This document shows positions 39,793 through 48,487 of a DNA stretch of 64,000 nt, piece after piece (the stretch's first letter is position 1; the number at the start of each line of letters is the position of its first letter). The notes under the pieces were generated by a model that had not been told where the DNA came from, did no database searches, and saw only the letters and a list, made by a program, of their open reading frames with translations. A program made the translations under genes and the position numbers. This stretch comes from Microcella sp. (lineage in GTDB: Bacteria > Actinomycetota > Actinomycetes > Actinomycetales > Microbacteriaceae), in the NCBI RefSeq assembly GCF_025808395.1, contig NZ_CP075524.1, positions 310,001 to 374,000 of the forward strand, written 5' to 3'.

Positions 39793-40767
39793 GTGCGCCG
39801 CTCATCGTCTCTCCTCTCGCTCGGCGTCAGTGCCGGCCTGCTCTTCTCGCTCGTGGCCTGCGCGCCCGGCGACTCGGCAGAGCCGACGCTCGACGGCTGC
39901 GCCACCAACGGTTCGGCCTCTGACGCGGTCTCGGTCGATGGTGCCTTCGGCTCGGTGCCCGTCATCTCGTTCGACGGCCCGCTGACGGCCGCCTCGACCG
40001 AGCGCACGGTGCTCGACGAGGGCGACGGCGAGACGGCCGCGAACGGCGACACAGTGCTCATCGAGTACACCGTGTTCAACGGCGAGACGGTCATCGAGCT
40101 CGCCTCGACGGGCTTCATTGGCGTCAACGCCGAACGTTTTCCGATCGACACCTCGAGCCCGCAGCTCGTCGGCTTCTCGCGATTGCTCGACTGCGCCACT
40201 GTGGGGTCTCGACTGGCGGGCGTCATTCCGCCGAGCGAGGGCTTTGGCGAGCAGGGGGTTCCTGAGCTGGGGCTCACCGGCAGCGAGTCGCTCGTCTTCG
40301 TGATCGACGTCATGGGTATCGTGCCGCCGCCGCTCGCGCGGGCCGAGGGCGCTGCCCAGGATGCGCCCGAGGGCTTTCCGACGGTCGAGCTCGATGAGAA
40401 CGGGGCTCCGACCATCACGCTTCCGGCGGGCGAGCCCGGCACCGAGTTCGACCTCGCCGTGCTGATTCTCGGTGAGGGCCCCGTCGTGCAAGACGGTCAG
40501 TCGGTCACGGTGCACTACACCGGCCTCAACTGGAACACGGGTCAGATCTTCGATTCGAGCTGGCAGCGCGGGGTGCCGGCAGACTTTCCGACGAGCGGGG
40601 TGATCCAGGGATTCCGTGACGCCCTGGTGGGCCAGACGGTCGGTTCGCAGATCATCGCCATCATTCCGCCCGACCTCGGCTACGGCCCGAGCGGCGGCAC
40701 TCCCGATGGCTCGATCGGCCCCAACGACGTCATCGTCTTCGTCGTCGATATTCTCGCCGCCTCGTAA
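39793..40767 (+). CDS. FKBP-type peptidyl-prolyl isomerase lipoprotein with two FKBP-like domains
   Basis: A 324-residue exported lipoprotein: GTG start, basic RRSSS, hydrophobic stretch and lipobox LVAC. Residues about 75-180 form a divergent FKBP-like domain (GDTVLIEYTVFNGETVIELAS ... GVIPPSEGFGEQG) lacking several pocket aromatics, and residues about 225-324 form a canonical FKBP domain (VTVHYTGLNWNTGQIFDSSWQRG, FPTSGVIQGFRDALVGQ, IIPPDLGYGPSG). It would speed folding of secreted proteins at proline bonds. The start is set by an AAGGA site 8 nt upstream. The arrangement (one degenerate, one normal domain) suggests one substrate-binding and one catalytic unit; that is inference. Confidence 0.9.
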   Translation: MRRSSSLLSLGVSAGLLFSLVACAPGDSAEPTLDGCATNGSASDAVSVDGAFGSVPVISFDGPLTAASTERTVLDEGDGETAANGDTVLIEYTVFNGETVIELASTGFIGVNAERFPIDTSSPQLVGFSRLLDCATVGSRLAGVIPPSEGFGEQGVPELGLTGSESLVFVIDVMGIVPPPLARAEGAAQDAPEGFPTVELDENGAPTITLPAGEPGTEFDLAVLILGEGPVVQDGQSVTVHYTGLNWNTGQIFDSSWQRGVPADFPTSGVIQGFRDALVGQTVGSQIIAIIPPDLGYGPSGGTPDGSIGPNDVIVFVVDILAAS

Positions 40768-40810
40768 TCGACGACCGGATGCCCGCTCTCGGTCGGGCAT
40801 GATGAGAACC

Positions 40811-41890
40811 ATGCGCGACGTCATCATTCTGGGTTCGACGGGCTCGATCGGCGTGCAAGCGCTCGAGGTCATCGCCGCGAACCCCGACCGGTTTCGCGTC
40901 GTCGGCCTCGCGGCAGGTCGCAATCGCGAGCTGGTCGAGGCGCAAGCGCACGAGCATGGCGTCGAGCACATCGCGCTCGGTGCCGACGCGGCCGCCGAGC
41001 TGGTGCGCGATGTCTCGTGCGATGTCGTGCTCAACGGCATCACGGGGTCGGTGGGGCTGGCGCCCACCCTCGCGGCGCTGCGCGCCGGTCGCGTCTTGGC
41101 GCTCGCCAACAAAGAGAGTCTCATCGTGGGCGGGTCGCTCGTCACCGACCTCGCCGCTGCGGGGCAGATCGTGCCGGTCGACAGCGAGCACTCGGCGATC
41201 GCGCAAGCGCTGCTCGCCGGCGAGCAGCATGAGGTGCGGCGTCTCGTGCTGACGGCGAGCGGCGGACCGTTTCGGGGCCGCACGCGAGCAGAGCTCGCCG
41301 CTGTGACCCCCGCCGAGGCCCTCGCCCACCCCACATGGAACATGGGCACGGTCATCACGACCAATTCGTCGACGTTCGTCAACAAGGGCCTCGAGGTCAT
41401 CGAGGCGCACTTGCTCTTCGGCGTGCCATACGACCGCATCGAGGTGACGGTGCACCCGCAGTCGATCGTGCACTCGATGGTCGAGTTCGTCGACGGCTCG
41501 ACGATCGCGCAGTGCTCGCCGCCCGACATGCGGCTGCCGATCTCGCTCGGCCTCGACTGGCCGCACCGGGTCGAGGGGGTGGGTGCTCCGCTCGACTGGA
41601 GCACAGCATCCACCTGGAGCTTCGCCCCTCTCGATGACGAGGCTTTTCCGGCGGTGACGCTTGCGAAGCAGGTCGGTCTCGCGGGCGCGACGTTTCCCGC
41701 CGTCTTCAACGCCGCGAACGAGCAGGCCGTGCACGCCTTTCACGAGGGCCGCATCGGGTATCTCGACATTCTCGACACCGTGCGGGCCGTGGTCGATCGG
41801 CACGAGCCGCAGCCGATGACGCTCGAGGGTGTGCTCGAGGCTGAGCGCCGTGCTCGGCTCGACGCCGACCAGCTCATGGGCGTGCGCTGA
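40811..41890 (+). CDS. dxr: 1-deoxy-D-xylulose 5-phosphate reductoisomerase
   Basis: Second step of the MEP isoprenoid pathway: DXP to MEP with NADPH. The 359-residue product has the NADPH loop ILGSTGSIGVQAL (residues 6-18), LANKESLIVGG, the metal/substrate residues in PVDSEHSAIAQAL, TASGGPFRG, and NSSTFVNKGLEVIEAHLLFG. Start set at 40811 (MRDVIILG), which fits the family; ATGs at 40799 and 40802 are in frame just upstream. Followed at once by the site-2 protease gene, as in mycobacteria (dxr-rip1-gcpE). The third gene of that set, ispG, lies 6.6 kb downstream here. Confidence 0.97.
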   Translation: MRDVIILGSTGSIGVQALEVIAANPDRFRVVGLAAGRNRELVEAQAHEHGVEHIALGADAAAELVRDVSCDVVLNGITGSVGLAPTLAALRAGRVLALANKESLIVGGSLVTDLAAAGQIVPVDSEHSAIAQALLAGEQHEVRRLVLTASGGPFRGRTRAELAAVTPAEALAHPTWNMGTVITTNSSTFVNKGLEVIEAHLLFGVPYDRIEVTVHPQSIVHSMVEFVDGSTIAQCSPPDMRLPISLGLDWPHRVEGVGAPLDWSTASTWSFAPLDDEAFPAVTLAKQVGLAGATFPAVFNAANEQAVHAFHEGRIGYLDILDTVRAVVDRHEPQPMTLEGVLEAERRARLDADQLMGVR

Positions 41891-41901
41891 GCGCGCGGCG
41901 C

Positions 41902-41907
41902 TAGAGT
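41902..41907 (+). promoter_or_regulatory. Putative -10 element of a leaderless rseP transcript
   Basis: TAGAGT fits TANNNT and ends 8 nt before the GTG start at 41916. It would allow the protease gene to be transcribed separately from dxr, with the start codon at or next to the 5' end. No good -35 is visible because the preceding bases are inside dxr. Confidence 0.35.
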
Positions 41908-41915
41908 GGCCGCTC

Positions 41916-43244
41916 GTGGAGACTGTGCTGCTGTACCTCGTCGGCATTCTCGTGGTCGTCGTCGGGCTCATCGTCTCGATCGCGCTGCACGAGCTGGGGC
42001 ACTTCGTGCCCGCGAAGCTCTTCGGTGTGCGAGTGGGCCAGTTCATGATCGGCTTCGGGCGCACGATCGTGTCGTGGCGCCGCGGCGGCACCGAGTACGG
42101 CTTCAAGTGGATTCCGCTCGGCGGCTACATCTCGATGGCCGGCATGTATCCGCCCGTGGCCGGTGCGTCGGCGTCGCGCTATTCGACGACGGGCTTCTTC
42201 CAGACGCTCGTGCAAGACGCTCGCACGGCCTCTGCCGACACGATCGCTGAGGGCGAAGAGCACCGCACCTTCTACCGCCTGCCGGTGCACAAGCGCATCA
42301 TCATCATGCTCGGCGGGCCGTTCATGAACCTCGTCATCGCCGTGGTGCTCTACGCCGTCGTGCTCATGGGCTTCGGGGTGGCGCAGCCGTCGACGACGCT
42401 CGGCAGCGTCAACGAGTGCGTGCTGCCGGCGACAAGCGAGCGGCAGGAGTGCGTGCCGGGCGATCCGCTTGCTCCGGGCGCCGAGGCGGGGCTGCAGCCG
42501 GGTGACCGCATCGTTTCGATCGACGGGGTGCCGATCGATTCGTGGGATGCCGTGCTCACCACTGTGCGAGCATCGGCCGCGCAACCGCTTGACTTCACGG
42601 TCGACCGCGGCGGCCGCACGGTGCAGACCACGCTCACGCCGCTGCTGACTGAGCGCTATGTCGTCGACGACCGCGGGCGCGTGGTCGAGGGCGCCGACGG
42701 CGAGCCGCTGACGCAAGAGGTCGGATTCATCGGCATCGCCGCGGCCTACGAGACCGTGCAGCAGCCGGTCACCGCGGTGCTGCCCGCCGTGGGCGACAAT
42801 GTGTCGGCGGTGGTGGGCATCATCATCAACCTGCCTCAGCGCATGGTGGATGTCGCGAACGCGGCGTTCGGACCAGCTGAGCGCGACCCCAACGGGCCGA
42901 TCAGCGTCGTCGGGGTCGGTCGCATCGCGGGCGAGATCGCGAGCATCGACACGATTCCGATCGTCGAGCGCATCGGCTTCTTGACGGGGCTTCTGGCCTC
43001 ACTCAATGTGGCGCTCTTCGTCTTCAACCTGATACCGCTGCTGCCGCTTGACGGCGGGCACGTCGCCGGGGCGCTCTTCGAGGCTCTGCGGCGCTGGTTC
43101 GCGAAGCTGCGCGGCAAGCCCGACCCCGGCCCGGTCGACACGGCTCGACTCGTGCCGATCACGCTCGCGGTCGTGCTCGTGCTGGGTGTCATGAGCGCCC
43201 TCTTGATCTACGCCGACATCGTCAAGCCGGTCTCGCTCTTCTAG
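41916..43244 (+). CDS. rseP: Site-2 intramembrane metalloprotease, RseP/Rip1 family
   Basis: Intramembrane zinc protease that cleaves anti-sigma factors and other membrane proteins; 442 residues. Zinc motif HELGH at 25-29 in the first helix, GFKWIPLGGYISMAGM substrate strand, a PDZ domain (AGLQPGDRIVSIDGVPIDSWD), and the second active-site motif FNLIPLLPLDGGH with catalytic Asp. Helices flank both motifs, and a terminal helix ends the protein. The GTG start at 41916 has a -10-like element nearby. Orthologue of M. tuberculosis Rip1 by order and motifs. Confidence 0.96.
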   Translation: METVLLYLVGILVVVVGLIVSIALHELGHFVPAKLFGVRVGQFMIGFGRTIVSWRRGGTEYGFKWIPLGGYISMAGMYPPVAGASASRYSTTGFFQTLVQDARTASADTIAEGEEHRTFYRLPVHKRIIIMLGGPFMNLVIAVVLYAVVLMGFGVAQPSTTLGSVNECVLPATSERQECVPGDPLAPGAEAGLQPGDRIVSIDGVPIDSWDAVLTTVRASAAQPLDFTVDRGGRTVQTTLTPLLTERYVVDDRGRVVEGADGEPLTQEVGFIGIAAAYETVQQPVTAVLPAVGDNVSAVVGIIINLPQRMVDVANAAFGPAERDPNGPISVVGVGRIAGEIASIDTIPIVERIGFLTGLLASLNVALFVFNLIPLLPLDGGHVAGALFEALRRWFAKLRGKPDPGPVDTARLVPITLAVVLVLGVMSALLIYADIVKPVSLF

Positions 43245-43293
43245 CTGCCACTGGCTGTTGACACGGCGGGCAAGAGTGCCTACGCTCACCAAT

Positions 43294-43313
43294 ACCTGAA
43301 TCACCTGTCAGGT
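43294..43313. promoter_or_regulatory. Candidate TetR operator upstream of the acyl-CoA ligase operon
   Basis: ACCTGA at 43294-43299 and TCAGGT at 43308-43313 are perfect inverted 6-mers with an 8-nt spacer; a tighter overlapping dyad ACCTG-T-CAGGT runs 43303-43313, and a third ACCTG lies at 43318. The cluster is 68-90 nt before the ligase start. Such nested ACCTG repeats are typical of TetR-family operators, and a TetR gene is second in the operon. Binding is inferred. Confidence 0.5.
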
Positions 43314-43380
43314 TTGCACCTGGCTCGGTGATCTCAGTTCGACGACACTCCATGCGAACGACGATGTTGGCGGTGACCAC

Positions 43381-44979
43381 GTGACGCTGATGAGCAGCGC
43401 AGACGACCCAGAAGGGTTGCACACGCTCGGGCGGTGGACGGTCGATCGCGCCGTGGCAACGCCCGATCGAGTGGCCATCGACGACCGCGGGGTCGTGCTG
43501 CGCTATCGCGATCTGCACGAGCGCAGTACGCAATTGGCGCAGCGACTGCGCGACGCAGGCTATGGGGTCGGCGACCGCATAGCCACCCTCACCGGCAACA
43601 GTTCTGACCACGTCGTGCTGTTCTTCGCGTGCGCGCAGGCCGGACTCGTGCTGGTGCCGATCTCATGGCGCCTCTCGCCTCGCGAGATCGCTCAGCAGCT
43701 CGAGCTCGCCGAGCCGATGGCGTTCGTGGTCGAAGACGAGTTCGCGTCGCTCGGCGCCGCGGCGGCCGAGCGCCTTCTCGACCCGCCGCCGCAGGCCGCG
43801 CCCGGACTGCGCGGCATCGAGAGAACACCGCCATTGCCTCGTCGATCGATGCGCGACGGCGACGCGCTCGTGCGTGCCGTGCGCGATGACGACCCTCTGC
43901 TGATCATCTTCACCTCGGGCACCCTCGGGGCTGCGAAGGGGGCGGTGCTGACGCACGCCAACTGCTTCTGGACGAACCTTGCGCTCTCGCGCACCATCGA
44001 GATCTCGAGTGCCGACACGGTGCTGGCGGTCATGCCGCAGTATCACGTGGGCGGCTGGAACGTGCAGCCCCTGCTCGCCTGGTGGACGGGCGCCACGGTC
44101 GTGCTCGAGCGCACCTTCGACCCCGGCAGAGTGCTGCACCTGATCGAAGACAGGGGCATCACGACGATGATGGGCGTGCCGGCGAACTACCTGCTGCTGG
44201 CCGAGCACCCGGCGTTCGGTCGCACCGACCTCACCACCCTCAGCCACGCCCTCGTCGGCGGCGCCCCCATGCCAGAGCCGCTCTTGCGCACCTGGCATGC
44301 CCGAGACGTAGCGCTCGTGCAGGGCTACGGCCTCACCGAAGCCTCGCCGAACGTGCTCTGCCTGCCTGACGAAGACGCGCGCTCTCGGGTGGGCTCGGCC
44401 GGTCGGCCGTACCCGCACGTCGAGGTGCGCCTCGTCGACCCGGTCACCGACGAGACGATCGACGGTGCGGGTGCCGGAGAGCTGCTCGTGCGAGGCCCGA
44501 GCGTGTTCGCCGGATACTTCAGAGACGACGAGCGCACGGCAGACGTGCTGCGCGACGGGTGGTTGCGCACGGGCGATCTCATGCAGCGCGATGCCGACGG
44601 CTACTACCGCGTGGTCGACCGACTGAGCGACATCTTCATCACGGGCGGCGAATCGGTGGCGCCCGCCGAGATCGAGAGTGTGCTCTTCGAGCACCCTGCC
44701 GTGGCAGACGCGGCCGTCGCAGGAGTGCCAGACGACCGCTGGGGCGAAGTGCCAGAAGCCTGGGTGGTCGCACGAACGGGCGTGGCTGTCGACGAGAAGG
44801 CCCTCGTCGAGCACTGCGCGGCACGACTCGCGCGGTTCAAGGTGCCGAAACGAGTCTGGTTCGTCGACCGGATTCCCCGGTCGGGCGCAGACAAGGTGCT
44901 GCGCCGAGAGCTGCGCGACGTGCACCCCAGCGAGAGCGCGCGCGTGCGCGCAGACGCGCTCGCTGAGGCCGAGTCATGA
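43381..44979 (+). CDS. AMP-forming acyl-CoA synthetase
   Basis: ANL-superfamily enzyme that adenylates a carboxylic acid and transfers it to CoA; 532 residues. The phosphate loop is FTSGTLGAAKGAVLTH, a variant of the usual TSGTTGxPKG (Thr to Leu, Pro to Ala) that retains the Lys. Other motifs are standard: VQGYGLTEASPN (A5), DGWLRTGDL (A7), VVDRLSDIFITGGE (A8 hinge) and catalytic Lys in PRSGADKVLRREL (A10). Pattern resembles medium/long-chain fatty acid or aromatic acid ligases; the substrate is not clear. GTG start at 43381; the TetR gene overlaps its end by ATGA. Confidence 0.9.
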   Translation: MTLMSSADDPEGLHTLGRWTVDRAVATPDRVAIDDRGVVLRYRDLHERSTQLAQRLRDAGYGVGDRIATLTGNSSDHVVLFFACAQAGLVLVPISWRLSPREIAQQLELAEPMAFVVEDEFASLGAAAAERLLDPPPQAAPGLRGIERTPPLPRRSMRDGDALVRAVRDDDPLLIIFTSGTLGAAKGAVLTHANCFWTNLALSRTIEISSADTVLAVMPQYHVGGWNVQPLLAWWTGATVVLERTFDPGRVLHLIEDRGITTMMGVPANYLLLAEHPAFGRTDLTTLSHALVGGAPMPEPLLRTWHARDVALVQGYGLTEASPNVLCLPDEDARSRVGSAGRPYPHVEVRLVDPVTDETIDGAGAGELLVRGPSVFAGYFRDDERTADVLRDGWLRTGDLMQRDADGYYRVVDRLSDIFITGGESVAPAEIESVLFEHPAVADAAVAGVPDDRWGEVPEAWVVARTGVAVDEKALVEHCAARLARFKVPKRVWFVDRIPRSGADKVLRRELRDVHPSESARVRADALAEAES

Positions 44980-45641
44980 GCGAGGCGCCTCGCACCGCTC
45001 GCGGTGAGCGCACGCGTCGGGCGCTGCTCGACGCGGCCGAGTCGGTGTTCGCCGAGCACGGCTACGCCGACGCGTCGATCGTGCGCATCACCGAGCGTGC
45101 GGGAGTCGGGCAGGGCACCTTTTACCTCTACTTCGACAGCAAGCTCGAGATCTTCGAGGAGCTCGTCGACGACCTCAACCGGCGAGTGCGGCACGCGATG
45201 ACCGAACGGGCGACCGAGGGCATGACGCGCATCGAGCGCGAACGAGAGGGCTTTCGCGGCTTCTTCCGGTTCACCGCCGAGCACCCCGCGCTCTATCGAG
45301 TCGTGCGCGAGGCAGAGTTCGTCTCGCCCCGCTCGCTCAAGCTGCACTACTCACGCATCGTCGAGGGCTATATCGAGGGGCTCGGCACTGCCCGCGATCG
45401 CGGCGAGGTCGGCGACATCGACCCCACGGTCGCCGCCTGGGCGCTCATGGGCATCGGCGAGATGATCGGCATGCGCTGGGTGCTGTGGGGTGCTGACGGT
45501 GCTGCGGGCGCCGACGCAGACCCGCTCGCGAGCGGTACGAGCGAGCTGCCAGACGAGGTGTTCGAGCAGATGATGCGCTTCATCGAGAATGCGCTGCAGG
45601 CACGGCCCGGTGAGGGGCCATCAGAGGGGGAGGGTTCGTGA
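44976..45641 (+). CDS. TetR/AcrR family transcriptional regulator
   Basis: A 221-residue repressor. The helix-turn-helix spans about residues 12-58: RRALLDAAESVFAEHGYADASI, ITERAGVGQGTFYLYFDSKLEIF. The C-terminal ligand domain includes FRFTAEHPALYRVVREAEFVSPRSL and WALMGIGEMIGMRWVLW, reminiscent of regulators of acyl-CoA metabolism. Overlaps the ligase gene by 4 nt and the dehydrogenase gene by one base, so it is expressed with the genes it presumably controls through the ACCTGA-type dyad at 43294. The ligand might be an acyl-CoA made by the ligase. Confidence 0.92.
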   Translation: MSEAPRTARGERTRRALLDAAESVFAEHGYADASIVRITERAGVGQGTFYLYFDSKLEIFEELVDDLNRRVRHAMTERATEGMTRIEREREGFRGFFRFTAEHPALYRVVREAEFVSPRSLKLHYSRIVEGYIEGLGTARDRGEVGDIDPTVAAWALMGIGEMIGMRWVLWGADGAAGADADPLASGTSELPDEVFEQMMRFIENALQARPGEGPSEGEGS

Positions 45642-46390
45642 TGGCCACAGAGCTGGGCGGTCGGCGCGCGGTGGTGACGGGAGCCGCGAGCGGCATCGGC
45701 GAGGCCTGCGCGCGGGCATTCGCCGCGCAGGGAGCGCACGTGATCGTGGCTGATCGCGACGACGAGGGTGCCCAGCGCGTCGCTGCTGAGATCGGTGGCG
45801 AGCCGTGGGTCGTCGATCTCTCTGACCTGGATGCTCTCGCCGAGGTTCGACTCGACGCCGACATCCTCGTCAACAACGCCGGAATCCAGACCGTCAGCCC
45901 GATCGTCGACTTCGACCCCGCTCGGTTTCGGCTCATCGTCGACCTCATGCTCGTCTCGCCGTTCATGCTCACGCGCGCAGCCATGCCCGGCATGATCGAG
46001 AAGGGCTGGGGGCGCGTCATCAACATCAGCTCGGTGCACGGCCTGAGGGCGAGCGCCTACAAGTCGGCCTACGTCTCGGCCAAGCACGGCCTCGAAGGCC
46101 TCTCGAAGGTGACCGCGCTCGAGGGCGGTGCGCACGGCATCACGAGCAACTGCATCAACCCCGGCTACGTGCGCACTCCGCTCGTCGAGAAGCAGATCGC
46201 TGACCAGGCACGGGTGCACGGCATCGCCGAAGACGAGGTGGTCGATCGGGTCATGCTGACCGAAAGCGCCATCAAGCGCCTCGTCGAGCCGCACGAGGTG
46301 GCGTCGTTGGCCACGTGGCTCTGCAGTGACGCGGCAGGCATGGTCACGGGTGCCTCGTACACGATGGACGGCGGATGGAGCGCGCGATGA
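45641..46390 (+). CDS. Short-chain dehydrogenase, probable 3-hydroxybutyrate dehydrogenase
   Basis: A 249-residue classical SDR. Cofactor motif TGAASGIG at 13-20, DILVNNAG at 73-81, catalytic Ser131 (NISSVHG) and Tyr144/Lys148 (YVSAK). The block NPGYVRTPLVEKQIADQARVHG is the hallmark of bacterial 3-hydroxybutyrate dehydrogenases, with IKRLVEPHEVASLATWL downstream. It would oxidise 3-hydroxybutyrate to acetoacetate with NAD. A G-rich ribosome binding site lies inside the end of the TetR gene. The following hydrolase overlaps by ATGA. Function is well supported by pattern. Confidence 0.9.
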   Translation: MATELGGRRAVVTGAASGIGEACARAFAAQGAHVIVADRDDEGAQRVAAEIGGEPWVVDLSDLDALAEVRLDADILVNNAGIQTVSPIVDFDPARFRLIVDLMLVSPFMLTRAAMPGMIEKGWGRVINISSVHGLRASAYKSAYVSAKHGLEGLSKVTALEGGAHGITSNCINPGYVRTPLVEKQIADQARVHGIAEDEVVDRVMLTESAIKRLVEPHEVASLATWLCSDAAGMVTGASYTMDGGWSAR

Positions 46391-47310
46391 TCGAGCTCGA
46401 GCCCCCCGTGGTCAGCGTTCCGGTCGAGGGTGGCGATCTCGCGGTGGGCGTGTACAACGGCGCCGATGACGCCGCCGTTCACTCCGGCGCTGCACCGGTG
46501 CTCGCCGTGCACGGCATCACGGCCAACCATCGTTGCTGGCCGCTCGTGGCGGCGGCACTGCCTCACGTGCGCCTGATCGCCCCCGATCTGCGGGGGAGGG
46601 GCCGCAGCAGCAGCGTCGCCGGAGCCGCCGGCCTGCGTCAGCACGCCGCCGACCTGATCGCCGTGCTCGACGCGCTCGAGGTGCCGGCCGCCCACCTCGT
46701 CGCTCACTCGATGGGTGCCTTCGTGTCGGTGGTCACGGCCGCTCTCCACCCCGACCGTGTGCTGACGCTGACCCTCGTCGATGGCGGGCTGCCGCTGCAG
46801 CGACCTGCGTCGGTCTCGCCGACGGCATCGGGCACCGAGCTGCTGGGACCCGCCGGCGAGCGGCTCAGCATGACGTTCGCAAGCCGAGAAGAGTATCGGC
46901 AGTTCTGGCACCGGCATCCCGCTTTCGCCGAGCAGTGGTCGCCGGTCGTGCAGGGCTATGTCGACTACGACCTCGAAGGCGTCGAACCCGCACTGCGACC
47001 GTCGGCGGTGCTGCAGGCAGTAAGTGCCGACGTCGTCGAGCTCTACGGGCCCGACTGGTACCTCGAGGCCTTGAGGGCAGTACGGGCACCTGCGTCGTTC
47101 TTGCGGGCACCGAGAGGCCTGCTCAACGAGCCGACGGCGCTGTACGCCCCGGGCCATGCCGACGACCAGCGGGCTCTCACACCGCTGAGGGTCGTCGAGA
47201 TCGACGATGTCAACCACTACACGATCGTGCTCGCCCAGCACGGTGCCGCCGCCGTCGCCGAGGAGGTGGGGCGAGCGATCGCCAGCACCGCTGAGGTCTC
47301 GTCCCACTGA
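46387..47310 (+). CDS. Alpha/beta-fold hydrolase
   Basis: A 307-residue serine hydrolase. The oxyanion HG is in LAVHGITANHRCW, the nucleophile Ser108 in LVAHSMGAFVSV, the early Asp region in LIAPDLRGRGRSS, and the likely catalytic His in DDVNHYTIVL. No signal peptide is evident, so it should act in the cytoplasm. Substrate unknown; ester, lactone or thioester of a short hydroxy acid is possible given the dehydrogenase and ligase beside it. The ATG overlaps the dehydrogenase stop by 4 nt; an in-frame ATG at 46375 is less likely. The next hydrolase gene follows after 30 nt. Confidence 0.88.
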   Translation: MIELEPPVVSVPVEGGDLAVGVYNGADDAAVHSGAAPVLAVHGITANHRCWPLVAAALPHVRLIAPDLRGRGRSSSVAGAAGLRQHAADLIAVLDALEVPAAHLVAHSMGAFVSVVTAALHPDRVLTLTLVDGGLPLQRPASVSPTASGTELLGPAGERLSMTFASREEYRQFWHRHPAFAEQWSPVVQGYVDYDLEGVEPALRPSAVLQAVSADVVELYGPDWYLEALRAVRAPASFLRAPRGLLNEPTALYAPGHADDQRALTPLRVVEIDDVNHYTIVLAQHGAAAVAEEVGRAIASTAEVSSH

Positions 47311-47340
47311 CCGACCGAGAAACGAAGGAGTATCCCCGTC

Positions 47341-48402
47341 ATGACCGATCACCTGCTCGCGGGCATCCACGCCCACGACGTCTCGACACCCCGCCTGAGG
47401 GCCCGCGTGCTCGAGCGCCCCGCACAGTCAGAGCCGTCGACCACTGTCGTCTTCGTGCACGGCAACGTGTCGAGCTCGCAGTTCTATCAGCCCACGATGC
47501 TCGCGCTCGCCCCCGACGTGCGCGCTCTCGCGATCGACCTGCGCGGATTCGGAGGCAGCGAGACGCTGCCCGTCGACGCCTCGCGGGGTCTGCGCGATTT
47601 CTCAGACGACGTGCTCTCGGTGCTCGACGCTCTCGAGCTCGACAGGGTTCACCTGGTCGGCTGGAGCATGGGAGGCGGAGTCGTGATGCAGCTGATGCTC
47701 GACGCCGCTGAGCGCATCGCGAGTGTGACGCTCGAGTCGCCGGTGTCGCCCTACGGTTTCGGCGGAACGGCTCGAGACGGATCACTCTTGACCCCCGATG
47801 CTGCTGGCACCGGCGGAGGGGGAGCCAACCCCGACTTCGTCGCGCGCCTCGACGCCGGCGATACCTCCGCAGACGAGGCGACGTCGCCGAGGTCGGTCTA
47901 TCGCTCTGCCTACGTCGCCGCACCCGATGAGCTCGACCATGAAGACCTGTGGGTCGCATCGATGCTGACGACGGCGACGGGTGTCGGCAACTACCCGGGA
48001 GACAGCACTGCGTCAGAGAACTGGCCAGGATTCGCCCCCGGCAGCAATGGTGTGCTCAACACCATGGCGCCGACGAACTTCAACGCGAGTGCGATCGTCG
48101 ACCTCGAGCACAAGCCCGCGGTGCTCTGGATTCGCGGTTCGGCAGACGCGATCGTGTCTGACGGCTCATTCTTCGACCTCAACATGCTCGGCCAGGTCGG
48201 AGTGATTCCCGGGTGGCCGGGGGCCGACGTGGCACCACCCCAGCCGATGGTCACCCAGACGCGCGACGTGCTCGAGCGGTACGTCGCACACGGCGGAGCC
48301 TCGCGCGAGCTCGTCTTCGAAGGGTGCGGGCACTCGCCGCACCTCGAGCGCGAGCGCGAGTTCGTCGAGGCGCTCAGCGAGCACCTCGAGAGCAACCGAT
48401 AG
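47341..48402 (+). CDS. Alpha/beta-fold hydrolase
   Basis: A second, distinct serine hydrolase, 353 residues. Nucleophile Ser109 in LVGWSMGGGVVM, oxyanion region VVFVHGNVSSSQFY, AIDLRGFGGSE, acid residue probably in LWIRGSADAIVSD, and catalytic His in EGCGHSPHLERE. An extended cap of about 120 residues (YGFGGTARDGSLLTP through YPGDSTASENW) separates the nucleophile from the acid. It ends the operon and is followed 7 nt later by a strong hairpin. It has an AAGGAG ribosome binding site. Two hydrolases of different cap type in one operon point to stepwise breakdown of an ester; substrate not known. Confidence 0.88.
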   Translation: MTDHLLAGIHAHDVSTPRLRARVLERPAQSEPSTTVVFVHGNVSSSQFYQPTMLALAPDVRALAIDLRGFGGSETLPVDASRGLRDFSDDVLSVLDALELDRVHLVGWSMGGGVVMQLMLDAAERIASVTLESPVSPYGFGGTARDGSLLTPDAAGTGGGGANPDFVARLDAGDTSADEATSPRSVYRSAYVAAPDELDHEDLWVASMLTTATGVGNYPGDSTASENWPGFAPGSNGVLNTMAPTNFNASAIVDLEHKPAVLWIRGSADAIVSDGSFFDLNMLGQVGVIPGWPGADVAPPQPMVTQTRDVLERYVAHGGASRELVFEGCGHSPHLEREREFVEALSEHLESNR

Positions 48403-48409
48403 GCACGGT

Positions 48410-48452
48410 GCTGCGGGGGCGAACGTGACGAGCGGCCACTCGCCCCCGCAGC
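48410..48452 (+). terminator. Strong hairpin terminator after the hydrolase operon
   Basis: Two perfect 13-nt complementary arms (48410-48422 and 48440-48452, core GCTGCGGGGGCGA) with a 17-nt loop, 7 nt after the last hydrolase stop. There is no T-run, as is common for actinobacterial terminators. It lies just upstream of the ispG promoter, separating the accessory operon from ispG. Confidence 0.75.
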
Positions 48453-48475
48453 GACAAGTCTTCAGGTCAGATGCG

Positions 48476-48481
48476 TAGACT
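48476..48481 (+). promoter_or_regulatory. Putative -10 element of a leaderless ispG transcript
   Basis: TAGACT ends 6 nt before the GTG at 48488, and CGACAA about 18 nt upstream can serve as -35. Placement predicts transcription starting on the GTG. It supports the GTG over the TTG at 48482 as the translation start. Confidence 0.5.
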
Positions 48482-48487
48482 TTGCCC

